From: Rothia nasisuis
Lineage (GTDB): Bacteria; Actinomycetota; Actinomycetes; Actinomycetales; Micrococcaceae
Length of the DNA stretch: 64,000 bases
Direction: 5' to 3'
Assembly: GCF_928381405.1 (NCBI RefSeq)
Contig: NZ_CAKMSB010000003.1
Location: 124,001-188,000, forward strand
Positions within the stretch are counted from its first letter, which is position 1, and each line of letters begins with the position of its first letter. The notes under the pieces are model-generated. The model saw nothing but the letters and a program-made list of their open reading frames with translations, ran no database searches and had not been told where the DNA came from. Of this stretch, positions 43,028 through 51,621 are shown one piece after another. The translations under genes were made by a program, and so were the position numbers.

Positions 43028-43609
43028 CTAGGGTCGCCTCATAATGTAGGTTTTGCGCCCGGCAAACTCATCGGTGTGGGCAATAGTGAAGCCCTCCTTG
43101 GTGTAAAAGCGGATTGCACGGACGTTAGTGGTCAGCACCTCAAGCTCGGCGGGGCCGGGGTCGAGCACATCAGCCATCAGGGCCTGCGCCACCCCGGTGC
43201 CAAAAGCCTCGGGGAGCAGGTAGAGCATCTCAAGTTTCTGCACGTCATAGGGCATCTGGGAGGCGAAGGCCAGCCCCAGCAGACAACCGATTTCAGGGTC
43301 GGGGCAGGGGGTTGACCCCGCAGTTGGCCGAGGTGTTTCAAGGCTGGGGAGAGACTCATACTCGGGGAGCCTGACCGCAACCAGGGCGCGGCGGCGCTGA
43401 CCCAGCTGAGCCTGGGCGTCCTGCCCGCTACCACCGGTGGACTCTAGCCACTCGGCAAAACCGGTAGCGCGGGCCTCTAGTTGCTCTTCCTGCTTGGCGA
43501 ACATTTGGGAGGTGAAAGTGCCGGTGTAGGCCTTCCGCCACGAGACTATACGCAGTCTCTCCCACGCTAGGGCCTCATTGGGCCTGGGTGGGCGAACCTC
43601 AAAATTCAT
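43028..43609 (-). CDS. GNAT acetyltransferase 1
   Basis: A 193-residue GNAT protein from the ATG at 43609, which has AGGAG six bases upstream; the longer frame to 43669 is less likely. The acyl-CoA fold is recognised from YLLPEAFGTGVAQALMADVL (motif A, with GTG) and AIRFYTKEGFTIAH near the end. The substrate is unknown. It precedes the shikimate dehydrogenase-like gene on the same strand. Confidence 0.75.
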   Translation of the reverse strand: MNFEVRPPRPNEALAWERLRIVSWRKAYTGTFTSQMFAKQEEQLEARATGFAEWLESTGGSGQDAQAQLGQRRRALVAVRLPEYESLPSLETPRPTAGSTPCPDPEIGCLLGLAFASQMPYDVQKLEMLYLLPEAFGTGVAQALMADVLDPGPAELEVLTTNVRAIRFYTKEGFTIAHTDEFAGRKTYIMRRP

Positions 43610-43700
43610 GAATTCTCCTAGCGCCCGGCCGTGGCGAGTGATGCTGGGGGCTGGCGGGCGTAGAGACATACTACCGCGTCAAGCCCACATACCTGGCAGT

Positions 43701-44222
43701 TTAAAGGGGCAGGTAGAAGATGTAATCGTGGCCGACTACGGTCTCAGTCAACCGGAAGACCCGCTCCCCCACCCGCTTAAAACCCATTTTTTCGTAGAAT
43801 TTTTGGGCGCGGACGTTCTCGCGGTGGGTTCCCAGGTGCAGGCCGTCCTTACCGTCAGCGCGGGCGTCCTCAATGACCCGGCTCATCAGTTCCTGAGCCA
43901 GGCCGGTTCCGCGGGCCTCCTCACTCAGGTAGAACTTGCTGAGGTAGGCGGCGCTACCGGGTACCTCTGCCGGCTGCTCGGCCTCATGGTCAATGCCGGT
44001 GTAGGCGATTATCTCGCCCTGGGTGTTGAGGGCGATGGTGAAGGCGTAGGCCCCGGTGGCAATGTGGCGAGCCAGGGATGCCTCGTCAAGGTTTGTGGCG
44101 ATGAACTCTGCTACTGCGGCGCGGGGCACCGTGGCGGGGGCGGCATCGGGAAAGTAGGTGCCGGCGAAGTCTGAGAGGGCGGCGGCATCAGTCAGGGTTG
44201 CGGGTCGGATGATGACGGTCAC
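43701..44222 (-). CDS. GNAT acetyltransferase 2
   Basis: A 173-residue GNAT protein from a GTG start just two bases after the stop of the S4 protein, so it is translationally linked to it. The motif A region is FYLSEEARGTGLAQELMSRV, followed by GTHRENVRAQKFYEKMGFKRVG. It is similar in layout to the neighbour at 43028 but too divergent to be a recent duplicate. The substrate is unknown. Confidence 0.8.
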   Translation of the reverse strand: MTVIIRPATLTDAAALSDFAGTYFPDAAPATVPRAAVAEFIATNLDEASLARHIATGAYAFTIALNTQGEIIAYTGIDHEAEQPAEVPGSAAYLSKFYLSEEARGTGLAQELMSRVIEDARADGKDGLHLGTHRENVRAQKFYEKMGFKRVGERVFRLTETVVGHDYIFYLPL

Positions 44223-44224
44223 GC

Positions 44225-44650
44225 TTATTCCTTTTCGTAGCCACGTAGCCTGTTGAGGGCGCGGCGTTCGGTTTTGGTGGGGCGGCCGCTGCCGCGCTCA
44301 CGCTTGGGCAGGACGCCGCTGGTGAGGTAGGCAGGCTTGGGGGCGGAGATGTCGTTGTAGCAGGTCACTGCCAGGGGCGCACCGACCCGCTTGGCGATAG
44401 TTTTCTGTACGACCAGGATTCGCTCCCAGCCGGGGTAGCGCACGGTGACGGTATCGCCGGGCTTGACCTTTTGCGAGGGCTTGGTGTGTTCTCCGTTCAG
44501 GCGCACATGCGCGGCCTTGACCTCGGTGGAGGCCAGCGATCGGGTCTTGAAGACGCGCACGGCCCAGAGCCAGACGTCGATACGCACCGGGGGCTGGGGT
44601 TCCACCGGGCCAAGGGTCTCTGCTAGCTGGTTGGCACTGGGTGAAGTCAT
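44225..44650 (-). CDS. S4-domain RNA-binding protein, Hsp15-like
   Basis: A 141-residue protein with an N-terminal S4 domain (RIDVWLWAVRVFKTRSLAST, residues about 22-41, then HVRLNGEHTKPSQKVKPGD). A basic C-terminal tail follows (KRERGSGRPTKTERRALNRL). Hsp15 relatives bind stalled large ribosomal subunits. It is followed by the GNAT gene with a 2-base gap, so they form an operon. Confidence 0.85.
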   Translation of the reverse strand: MTSPSANQLAETLGPVEPQPPVRIDVWLWAVRVFKTRSLASTEVKAAHVRLNGEHTKPSQKVKPGDTVTVRYPGWERILVVQKTIAKRVGAPLAVTCYNDISAPKPAYLTSGVLPKRERGSGRPTKTERRALNRLRGYEKE

Positions 44651-44697
44651 GTTTCTAGGCTACCCAATGAGCGGGTGAAGCACTTACCCGCGCGAGC

Positions 44698-44754
44698 GTG
44701 CGTCATATCGCTGAGCGTGCAGTAGTCGTGCGCACTCTCGGCGATATGACGCAC
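44698..44754. repeat. Inverted repeat between divergent genes
   Basis: GTGCGTCATATCGC (44698-44711) and GCGATATGACGCAC (44741-44754) form a perfect 14-bp pair. Outer bases continue the pairing with two mismatches (GCGA at each end), around a 29-base centre. It separates the S4 gene from the sucrase-like gene and could be a regulatory site or a dispersed palindromic repeat. Confidence 0.6.
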
Positions 44755-44791
44755 TTTCGCTGCCCGTCGGGTTCCGTCCTGCCGTACACTT

Positions 44792-45748
44792 GTGCCCATG
44801 ACTACCCCTGTTGCGCCTGCCGTTCCTGCTGATTCCTGTTCCCTACCGGTTGACGAGAACCTACCGGGTACCGCCGCCTGCGAGCGTATCTGGATTCTGC
44901 TGGAGTACCCCGGCGGCTGGGGGCGCGACATTCTCGACGGCACCACCTTCGGCACCGATCTTTCTTTAGTCCTCAAAGAGAAGATGGCGCAGGTAGGTGC
45001 CCGTCTGCTCCTGGTTAGGCAGCCTGGCCGTGAGGGCCAGAAGGTTAAGGACGCTGGGGCTCGCCGCCGTGCCTTCATTGCGGTGACCGGGGGTAAGGGT
45101 TTTTCTGGGGCCAAACTTTATTCTTTTGAGGTGCGCGGTGCAGATGACCTGCTCGCTCTCCCCCTCGAAACCCCAGAGAATATACCCGGCGCGGTTCTTT
45201 CGTCTGAAACCTTGACCCTGTTCTGCACCCATTCCAAGCGTGACCGCTGCTGTGCGGTGCGTGGCCGACCTATTGCCTCTTTCGTGTCAGAACAGCTGGC
45301 TGACGGTAGCGTCTGGGAGTGCTCTCATACCGGCGGGCACCGCTTCGCCCCGGTGGCTATCAGCCTACCAACCGGCTACACCTACGGGCGGCTGACCTTC
45401 TCTAGTGCTCTGGCGGTGGCTGAGGCTGCCCGTGGCAACCGCGTGGAGCTGACCGGCCTGCGCGGGCGTTCGGCCCACTCTCCGGTTGAACAAGTGGCGG
45501 AGGCTGCGGTACGGCGGGTTCTTGCGGACGCCGGTGAGCAGGTGAGCCCCGACCACCTTAGCCCCAGCGAAATGACCGCCACCGAACCCGACCTGTACGC
45601 CGCTCGTATAGTTCACCGCGACGGGCGAGCCTGGGTGGTGACCGCCCGCCGCACCAAGCTACCGCCGCGCCCGGCGTCCTGCGGTAAGGAGCCAGGCCCG
45701 GCTTTCAGCTGGGAGGTCGTCAGCCTGCGCCCGGGGACGGCAGCCTAA
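44792..45748 (+). CDS. Sucrase/ferredoxin-like (thioredoxin-like Fe-S) protein
   Basis: A protein of about 318 residues (GTG at 44792 or ATG at 44798) of the sucraseferredoxin family. The signature segments are TLFCTHSKRDRCCAVRGRPI (near residues 142-161) and WECSHTGGHRFAPVAI (about 177-192). Their Cys and His residues probably bind a [2Fe-2S] cluster, as in the fungal Apd1 relatives. The physiological role is uncertain: iron homeostasis or redox. It is alone, divergent from the S4 gene. Confidence 0.8.
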   Translation: MPMTTPVAPAVPADSCSLPVDENLPGTAACERIWILLEYPGGWGRDILDGTTFGTDLSLVLKEKMAQVGARLLLVRQPGREGQKVKDAGARRRAFIAVTGGKGFSGAKLYSFEVRGADDLLALPLETPENIPGAVLSSETLTLFCTHSKRDRCCAVRGRPIASFVSEQLADGSVWECSHTGGHRFAPVAISLPTGYTYGRLTFSSALAVAEAARGNRVELTGLRGRSAHSPVEQVAEAAVRRVLADAGEQVSPDHLSPSEMTATEPDLYAARIVHRDGRAWVVTARRTKLPPRPASCGKEPGPAFSWEVVSLRPGTAA

Positions 45749-45802
45749 CCCTTTTACCTCATCACCCAGGCATCGCCCTGTTTCAGGGGCAAATCTCAAT
45801 TT

Positions 45803-46549
45803 TTAGACCACGCCGCTAGCGCCCAGCAGAGAGCCCACACCGAAGGTCACGGCCAGGGCCAGGGCACCGCCGACTACCACGCGCACAGCGGCCTTGCCAT
45901 AGTGTGGGGATCCGCCCCACTTGGCGCCCAAGGTGCCGGTAATAGCCAGGGCGATGAGCACACCGGCGAAGGTCACCGGAATGCGGGTGGACTCGGGGAA
46001 GAGCAAAATCAGCAGGGTGGGTAGCAGGGCTCCCACCAGGAAGGCACCGGCGGAGGCAAAGGCAGCGGACCAGGGTGAGGGGATGTCCTCATCGTCGATA
46101 CCCAGCTCAAAGTGCAGGTGGGTCTTGAGGGCGTTCTTCTCGGTCATTTCAATGGCTGCCTTGCGGGCAGTTTCGGGGGAGATACCGCGCTCTTCAAGGA
46201 TTTCGGTCAGCTCATCGAGCTCGTGCTCAGGCAGCTCGCGTAGCTCGGCCTTTTCCTTGGCGATCAGGGCCTCCTGGCTGTCCACCTGGGAGGAAACCGA
46301 GACATATTCGCCCAGGGCCATTGAGATGGCACCACCGACCACGGCGGCTGCGGCAGCCACGCCGATTGCAGAGGTACTGGTGGTTGCACCGGCAACACCC
46401 ACCACGGTGGCGGCCACAGAGACAATGCCGTCATTAGCGCCCAGAACAGCAGCACGCAGGCGGTTGAGCTTCTCCTGGTAGGCTCCGCCCATATCGTGGG
46501 CCTCGCCGGCGTGGGGGGCGGGGGCCGCCTCAGCAGGTTGATTCATCAT
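45803..46549 (-). CDS. VIT1/CCC1-family transporter
   Basis: A 248-residue membrane protein of the vacuolar iron transporter family. The first helices carry RAAVLGANDGIVSVAATVVG and GAISMALGEYVSVSSQVDSQ, which contain the conserved Asp, Met and Glu metal-path residues. A cytoplasmic helix pair (KEKAELRELPEHELDELTEI to IEMTEKNALKTHLHFE) is Glu/His-rich, as in plant VIT1. Three more helices follow. It probably moves Fe(II) or Mn(II) out of the cytosol. Confidence 0.85.
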   Translation of the reverse strand: MMNQPAEAAPAPHAGEAHDMGGAYQEKLNRLRAAVLGANDGIVSVAATVVGVAGATTSTSAIGVAAAAAVVGGAISMALGEYVSVSSQVDSQEALIAKEKAELRELPEHELDELTEILEERGISPETARKAAIEMTEKNALKTHLHFELGIDDEDIPSPWSAAFASAGAFLVGALLPTLLILLFPESTRIPVTFAGVLIALAITGTLGAKWGGSPHYGKAAVRVVVGGALALAVTFGVGSLLGASGVV

Positions 46550-46645
46550 GTCTATCAGCCTAGACCCCCGCCCGGAGTGCCACCAGCGAGTGTGCAGTCA
46601 CCGCAGGCTCGGCCCCGCTTAACCGGCAGGTGAGGTGGCCCTGGC

Positions 46646-49381
46646 CTAACCCCGCTGAGCCTCCTTGCGTTCCTTCGCGTAGATGAGCGGCTTAGCTGCC
46701 TCAATGATGAAGAAGACCACCAGCCCCAGGCTCAAGGACATCAGGTAGGAGCGCGCCGGTAGCGAGGTTGATTCAAAGAGATTCTGCATGAAGGGTAGGT
46801 AGATAAAGCCCAATTGCAGGGCCACCAGAATTCCAACCACAAGCCAGGCCACCCTGTTATTGAAGAGCACAGTGGTACGCATGGCTGTGTTCTGCAGGGC
46901 CTTGACGTTGAAGAGGTAGAAGGCCTGGGCGACCACCAGCACGGTGGTTGCCTGGGTGCGAGCTACCTCGGTCGAGAAGCCCTGGTTCAGTAGCACATAG
47001 AAGGAGCCCATGGTAGCAGCTGCAATGAGTAGCGAGGCCAGAGCGATCTGCACGATATGCGAGGCGCGCACAATGGAGTGCGACGGATTCTGCGGGGGCC
47101 TACTCATGACGTTATCTTCAGCGGGTTCAAAAGCGTAGGCGAAGGCCAGGGTCACAGCGGTTACCGTATTGACCCAGAGAATCTGCAGGGGTGAGAGCGG
47201 GAGCATCCAACCAGCCAGGATAGCAACCAGCATCACCAGTGACTGGGCCCCGTTGGTCACCAGCAGAAAGACCAGGGCCTTGCGCAGGTTGTCGTAGATA
47301 CGGCGGCCTTCTTCAACCGCAGTTTTGATGGTGGCGAAGTTGTCGTCGGCAAGCACCACTTCGGCTGACTCTTTGGTGACCTCGGTACCCTTGATGCCCA
47401 TGGCAACACCCACGTCAGCACGGCGCAGGGCAGGGGCGTCGTTCACGCCGTCACCCGTCATAGCGACGATCTCGCCCTGGCCCTGCATGGCCTTGACCAG
47501 GCGCAGCTTGTGTTCAGGGCTGGTTCGGGCAAAGACGTTATGACGGCGGGCTAGCTCGGCTAGCTCGCTCTCGCTGGCCGTTTCAATCTGGGCTCCGGTC
47601 ACGGCCCCGGCACCGTCGTCAATGCCCATCTGGCGGGCGATGGCCGTAGCCGTTCCGGCGTGGTCGCCGGTAATCATTTTGACGGTAATACCCGCCCTGT
47701 GGCAGGCCTCGATGGCGTCAATTGCTTCGGGGCGCGGCGGGTCAACGATGCCTGCTAAGCCCACAAAAATGAGGTCATCTACTGAGTCTAGGGGCAGTTC
47801 GGTGGCATCCTGCGGGCTGGCAGGGCGGTAGGCGGCAGCCAGTAGACGTAGCCCCTGGTCAGAGAGCTCGTCAACTGCCCTCTCCCAGCGGGTAGCGTCG
47901 AGCGGCTCAGTTCCGGTCTCGGTGAGCTGGGTGTTAGAACGGGCCAGCAGGACGTCCGGGGCCCCCTTGACGAAGACAGCCGGCGAGCCGCTCCCGACGT
48001 CCGCAACCGTGGTGGCCATGAACTTGTAGTCGGAGCTAAAGGGGAGGGTTGCGGTGCGCCGGTAGTCGTCGGCGTCCACGCCCAGTTTAAGAGAGAAGGT
48101 TTTGACTGCGCCTTCGGTGGGTTCACCGGCGATCTTCCAGAGGCCTTCTTCTTCAAAGACATCGGTTTCGTTGGCTACACCCATGATGCGGCCCAGGGTC
48201 GCGACGGTGGCACCGGGTTCTACAGCCTGGCTGGTGGCAGCCTTCCCGGCAGGGCGAATGGAGCCTACCGGCTCGTAGCCGTTTCCCTCAACCTCAAAGC
48301 TGCCAGCGGTGGTGACGGCGCGGGTTACGGTCATTTCGTTCTTGGTTAGGGTGCCGGTCTTGTCTGAGCTAATGACGGTCACGGAGCCCAGGGTCTGCAC
48401 CGAGGGGAGCTTGCGGGTGATCGCCTTCTTCTGGGCCAGGGTTTGCACGCCCAGCGCCAGGGTAATAGTAATCAGAGCGGGCAGGCCTTCGGGTATAGCT
48501 GCTACCGCAAAACCAACCGCTCCCATCACAGCTTCGACCAGGGCGGTGCCGTAGGCAAAGTAGTCAATCAGCCCAAGGAGCACGGCTGCGACCATCACGC
48601 CGATAGCCAGCCATTTGGTGAAGGCTGAGATTTGGCGGGTTAGCGGGGTTTCAAGGGAGTCCACCTCGCTCATCATGGTGTTGATATGGCCGATTTGGGT
48701 GTTTTGGCCGGTGGCTACGACTAGGCCGCGGGCTGACCCGGAGCTGACCAGGGTGCCCGAGAACAGCATGGAGGTGCGGTCGCCGAGACCGGCCTCACGG
48801 TCAACGGGGTGCGTGGCTTTTTCAGCGGGCACAGATTCGCCGGTTAGGGCTGATTCTTCGGCGGCTAAGTTGGCGGCGTCAAGAATACGGATGTCGGCGG
48901 GGATTTTGTCACCGGCTGCCAGGCGTACCAGGTCACCGGGCACTAGCTGGTCGGCATCGATATTCTCCCAGGCCCCGCTCCTGCGCACCGAGGCCGTGGA
49001 GGAGAGCATGTTTTTGATGCCGTCGAGAGCTGCCTCAGATTTTCCCTCTTGAATGTAGCCGATAATCGCGTTGGCAATGACGACGGCCAAAATCACGAAG
49101 GTGTCGATCCACTCCCCTAAAAAGGCAGTAAGCACCGCAGAGCCCAGGAGCACATAGATCATGATGTCTTGGAACTGGCGCATGAAGCGCACCAGGTTGC
49201 TGTCTTTTTTGGGCTCGGGGAGCCTGTTGGGCCCATAGGTGGTCAGGCGCTCGGAAACGTGGGCACTGTCAAGGCCGGTCTCGGGGTTGACCGCGAGCTC
49301 CTGGGCGACCTGCTCGGCGCTCAGAGCGTGGGCGGTACTTTCTAGCGGTGGGGCGCCGTGAGCGCCAGCGGTAGTAGCCAT
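46646..49381 (-). CDS. P2-type cation ATPase (Ca2+-ATPase-like)
   Basis: A 911-residue P-type ATPase. Elements in order are the N-terminal cation-ATPase segment, TGESVPAEK, the membrane motif [18 protein letters not shown], the phosphorylation site [13 protein letters not shown], the KGAPD nucleotide motif, [12 protein letters not shown] and six C-terminal helices. The PEGLP motif and the type II layout fit Ca2+ or similar divalent-cation pumps, with Mn2+ possible. It follows a TetR gene by 81 bp on the same strand, so it may be controlled by it. Actual ion specificity is not fixed. Confidence 0.85.
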   Translation of the reverse strand: MATTAGAHGAPPLESTAHALSAEQVAQELAVNPETGLDSAHVSERLTTYGPNRLPEPKKDSNLVRFMRQFQDIMIYVLLGSAVLTAFLGEWIDTFVILAVVIANAIIGYIQEGKSEAALDGIKNMLSSTASVRRSGAWENIDADQLVPGDLVRLAAGDKIPADIRILDAANLAAEESALTGESVPAEKATHPVDREAGLGDRTSMLFSGTLVSSGSARGLVVATGQNTQIGHINTMMSEVDSLETPLTRQISAFTKWLAIGVMVAAVLLGLIDYFAYGTALVEAVMGAVGFAVAAIPEGLPALITITLALGVQTLAQKKAITRKLPSVQTLGSVTVISSDKTGTLTKNEMTVTRAVTTAGSFEVEGNGYEPVGSIRPAGKAATSQAVEPGATVATLGRIMGVANETDVFEEEGLWKIAGEPTEGAVKTFSLKLGVDADDYRRTATLPFSSDYKFMATTVADVGSGSPAVFVKGAPDVLLARSNTQLTETGTEPLDATRWERAVDELSDQGLRLLAAAYRPASPQDATELPLDSVDDLIFVGLAGIVDPPRPEAIDAIEACHRAGITVKMITGDHAGTATAIARQMGIDDGAGAVTGAQIETASESELAELARRHNVFARTSPEHKLRLVKAMQGQGEIVAMTGDGVNDAPALRRADVGVAMGIKGTEVTKESAEVVLADDNFATIKTAVEEGRRIYDNLRKALVFLLVTNGAQSLVMLVAILAGWMLPLSPLQILWVNTVTAVTLAFAYAFEPAEDNVMSRPPQNPSHSIVRASHIVQIALASLLIAAATMGSFYVLLNQGFSTEVARTQATTVLVVAQAFYLFNVKALQNTAMRTTVLFNNRVAWLVVGILVALQLGFIYLPFMQNLFESTSLPARSYLMSLSLGLVVFFIIEAAKPLIYAKERKEAQRG

Positions 49382-49462
49382 GATCCTTTTTCTGGTGGTT
49401 TTGTTGGGCTGTGGGCTAGGGCCTACCGTTCTGGCAAGGCACCAGCAGATGGGCAGAGAGGC

Positions 49463-50053
49463 TTAACCGGGGAGCATGGTTGCTAGCTCCTTGAGAAAGG
49501 CCTGCCGGTCGAGAGTTGGGTCGATGGTTGAGCGCAGAGCAAAGCCGTGGACGAGGGTGAGTACCTTATTTGCCGCAGTCAACGCATAGTCGCGGCTACC
49601 GGTACCGGCCGGAGCGTGAGCGTCCGCCCAGGCCTGGAGCTGGTCTGCGAGCGCGGCGAGCAGACGCAGCAGGGCGTCTGCGACGACGCCGTCAACCTCC
49701 CCGCCGGAGCACATTTCGGGCCAGAGCTTCACCAGTATTGCAGGGCGTGAGCTCACTATGGCGCCTGCGGCGATAAGGTCGAAAATCTGGCGGGGGGTGA
49801 CCGGGGCGTCCGCCCGCTTGGAAACGGCGCGTATAGCTTCTTCAAGAAAGCTGACGTTGAGGTCGATGGCGGCTCGCAGAATTTCTTCTTTGCTGGAGAA
49901 GTGGGAGTAGATGGAGCCGCTGGACATGCCCGATTCTTTGATGACGTCTGCCATGGAGATGGCCGCGTAGCCCCTTCTGGCGAAGCAGGCGGTGGCTGCT
50001 TCAACGATTTGTGACCGGCGGGCGAGGCGGGTCTCTTCGGTCAGTCGAGGCAT
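49463..50053 (-). CDS. TetR-family regulator upstream of the P-type ATPase
   Basis: A 196-residue TetR protein, started at the ATG at 50053. The helix-turn-helix region is AAISMADVIKESGMSSGSIYSHF (about residues 27-49, residues quoted in part). A well-spaced TTGTCA/TATTCT promoter ends only six bases before this ATG, so the message is probably leaderless. Three AAACAGAAT repeats overlap the promoter, which suggests autorepression. Its target is likely itself plus the downstream ATPase, and perhaps the hydrolase upstream. Confidence 0.8.
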   Translation of the reverse strand: MPRLTEETRLARRSQIVEAATACFARRGYAAISMADVIKESGMSSGSIYSHFSSKEEILRAAIDLNVSFLEEAIRAVSKRADAPVTPRQIFDLIAAGAIVSSRPAILVKLWPEMCSGGEVDGVVADALLRLLAALADQLQAWADAHAPAGTGSRDYALTAANKVLTLVHGFALRSTIDPTLDRQAFLKELATMLPG

Positions 50054-50055
50054 GT

Positions 50056-50141
50056 AAACAGAATAGCAAAGCTGTTTTAAGTTGACAAACAGAATGTTCA
50101 ATCTTTTATTCTGGGTTGGGCGCACATTAAATATTCTGTTT
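50056..50141 (-). promoter_or_regulatory. Leaderless TetR promoter with three AAACAGAAT operators
   Basis: Copies of AAACAGAAT lie at 50056-50064 and 50087-50095 in direct orientation and at 50133-50141 inverted. On the minus strand TTGTCA (50083-50088) and TATTCT (50060-50065) are spaced by 17 bases, and the ATG begins six bases later. Two operator copies cover the -10 and -35. Confidence 0.65.
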
Positions 50142-50171
50142 GTAGCTGAGTTCCTGGCCCGAGGGGAGCAG

Positions 50172-51170
50172 TTAGTGGGCAGGAAGGGCGCTCACAAAGT
50201 CACTTAGGGCCGCGTAGGCGTCTGCGCGGGCGGGCTCGGGTGAGAGGAAAACGTCGTGGGTGGCACCGTCAATGACGCGGCTGGTGACGTTCTTACCCAA
50301 CACCAGGGCCCAGCGGCGAATGCTCCACACGTTGAGTATGGCATCGAAGTCATGGCGGTCGCCGGGGGCTTTTAGCCTCTCCGAACGAGCTGAGGTCAAC
50401 ACCAACACGGGAGCTTTAATATCGAGCCCACCCTGCAACTGCCGGTGGGCCCGGCGCACAGCAGCCAACCAGCCTGCGTAGATGGGCGGGAAGTTGAGGG
50501 TCTTCCAGTCGGTGTTAAACTCCCAGCTACCTGCATGGTCGGCGTGCAGGGAGCGGGCGTAGGGGTCGGGTGCAGACTTCTGGACGATGGTGCGCGGCTT
50601 GAGGCGGGCCAAAGAGGCGATTGAGCCGCTTGCGGCAACCCGCACCAGGGGGTTATTGAAGTGGTCCAGCCAGGGTGAGTTAAGGACGAGGGCGGCCAGT
50701 TCGGGCGGGGCAGTGCGGCCAGCCCAGAGGGAGGCGATGAGCCCGCCGGTGGAGTGGGCCACGAGGATGACCTGCCGATGGCCGTCGCGGCCGGTGATGA
50801 GCTGCCAGGCGGCAGTGAGGTCTTCGAAGTAGTCGTCAAGGCTTTCGGTGTAGAAGGGGGTTTGCCCGGGCCGCAGGGAGCGGCCGTACTTGCGCAGGTC
50901 AAGGGCGTAGAAGTCATAGCCGCGCTCGGACCACCAGTCGCCGAGGTCCTTTTGGAAGAAGTAGTCCACAAAGCCGTGCAGGTAGAGCACAGCAGGCTGG
51001 GTTGCCCCGCGCTCTCCCTGGGCGGACGCCGGTGGGCGGGGCGCGGCGCCCTGACCGCTAGTGCTGGCGGGACGGTGGACCAGGGTGGCGACGAGAGGGC
51101 CTTCGGAGTCCCTGCCCAGGTCGATAGTTTCGGCGGTGTAGGGGGAACCAAGAATGTCTGGCTGTGTCAT
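50172..51170 (-). CDS. Alpha/beta hydrolase
   Basis: A 332-residue protein from the ATG at 51170 (the frame continues to 51194 without a better start). The fold is shown by VLYLHGFVDYFF (oxyanion region), the nucleophile elbow LVAHSTGGLIASL (Ser) and the late catalytic His in GATHDVFLS. Substrates may be lysophospholipids or monoacylglycerols, judged from the general monoglyceride-lipase-like layout. It is 118 bp from the TetR gene and shares its upstream side with the antitoxin gene. Confidence 0.8.
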   Translation of the reverse strand: MTQPDILGSPYTAETIDLGRDSEGPLVATLVHRPASTSGQGAAPRPPASAQGERGATQPAVLYLHGFVDYFFQKDLGDWWSERGYDFYALDLRKYGRSLRPGQTPFYTESLDDYFEDLTAAWQLITGRDGHRQVILVAHSTGGLIASLWAGRTAPPELAALVLNSPWLDHFNNPLVRVAASGSIASLARLKPRTIVQKSAPDPYARSLHADHAGSWEFNTDWKTLNFPPIYAGWLAAVRRAHRQLQGGLDIKAPVLVLTSARSERLKAPGDRHDFDAILNVWSIRRWALVLGKNVTSRVIDGATHDVFLSPEPARADAYAALSDFVSALPAH

Positions 51171-51198
51171 ACAATCCACTATACTCTCGCACACATTT

Positions 51199-51209
51199 TC
51201 GTATTACGA
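51199..51209. promoter_or_regulatory. Palindrome in front of the antitoxin gene
   Basis: TCGTA-T-TACGA is a perfect 11-bp palindrome seven bases before the antitoxin ATG and 28 bases from the hydrolase ATG. CopG/RelB-type antitoxins commonly repress their own promoters at such sites. Confidence 0.45.
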
Positions 51210-51216
51210 TATTTAT

Positions 51217-51468
51217 ATGGAAACTATCAACGGCACCCCGGTAACAGAAGAACAGATTCAAGCCTGGGCAGACGAGGCTGAAAAAGGTTACTCCGTAGAC
51301 CGCTTTAAAAAACGCGGCCGCCCAAGCCTCGGGGGCGCTCCTGCATCGGTTATTCCCGTCCGCATGGAGGAGGAGCTCCTTGCGGCCCTTTTGCATAAGG
51401 CTAAGGTTGAGCATCTTAACCGTTCAGAAGCTATCCGCGCCGCTGTCCAGGCCTGGGTTGATGCATGA
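51217..51468 (+). CDS. Ribbon-helix-helix (CopG/RelB-like) antitoxin
   Basis: An 83-residue protein, started at the ATG at 51217. The C-terminal half is a ribbon-helix-helix DNA-binding fold (IPVRMEEELLAALLHKAKVE then HLNRSEAIRAAVQAWVD). The N-terminal half (METINGTPVTEEQIQAWADE) resembles actinobacterial CopG antitoxins. Its stop is overlapped by an ATG (ATGA), as in toxin-antitoxin operons, but the frame that follows is broken. It may survive as an orphan DNA-binding protein. Confidence 0.75.
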   Translation: METINGTPVTEEQIQAWADEAEKGYSVDRFKKRGRPSLGGAPASVIPVRMEEELLAALLHKAKVEHLNRSEAIRAAVQAWVDA

Positions 51469-51602
51469 TTTCAGTTCACCACTCCGCTCTCAAACATGGA
51501 ATGTAGAGGCATAGATCCATTCACCGCTAACATTCTTATAGAAGTGATACCTGCAACACCCCGCAGGTATCTCATGCAAAAGACCCCTTGCTCATCTTCT
51601 TA
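51465..51602 (+). pseudogene. Remnant of the toxin partner
   Basis: The ATG at 51465 overlaps the antitoxin stop and encodes MISVHHSALKHGM before a TAG at 51504. This fragment resembles the start of small toxins with an S/A-L-K-H-G motif. A second frame from 51497 gives GIDPFTANILIEVIPATPR, which resembles their core segment. A deletion or frameshift between the two would inactivate the toxin. The resemblance is by pattern only. Confidence 0.4.
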
Positions 51603-51621
51603 GATTTAAAGGACACCACCC

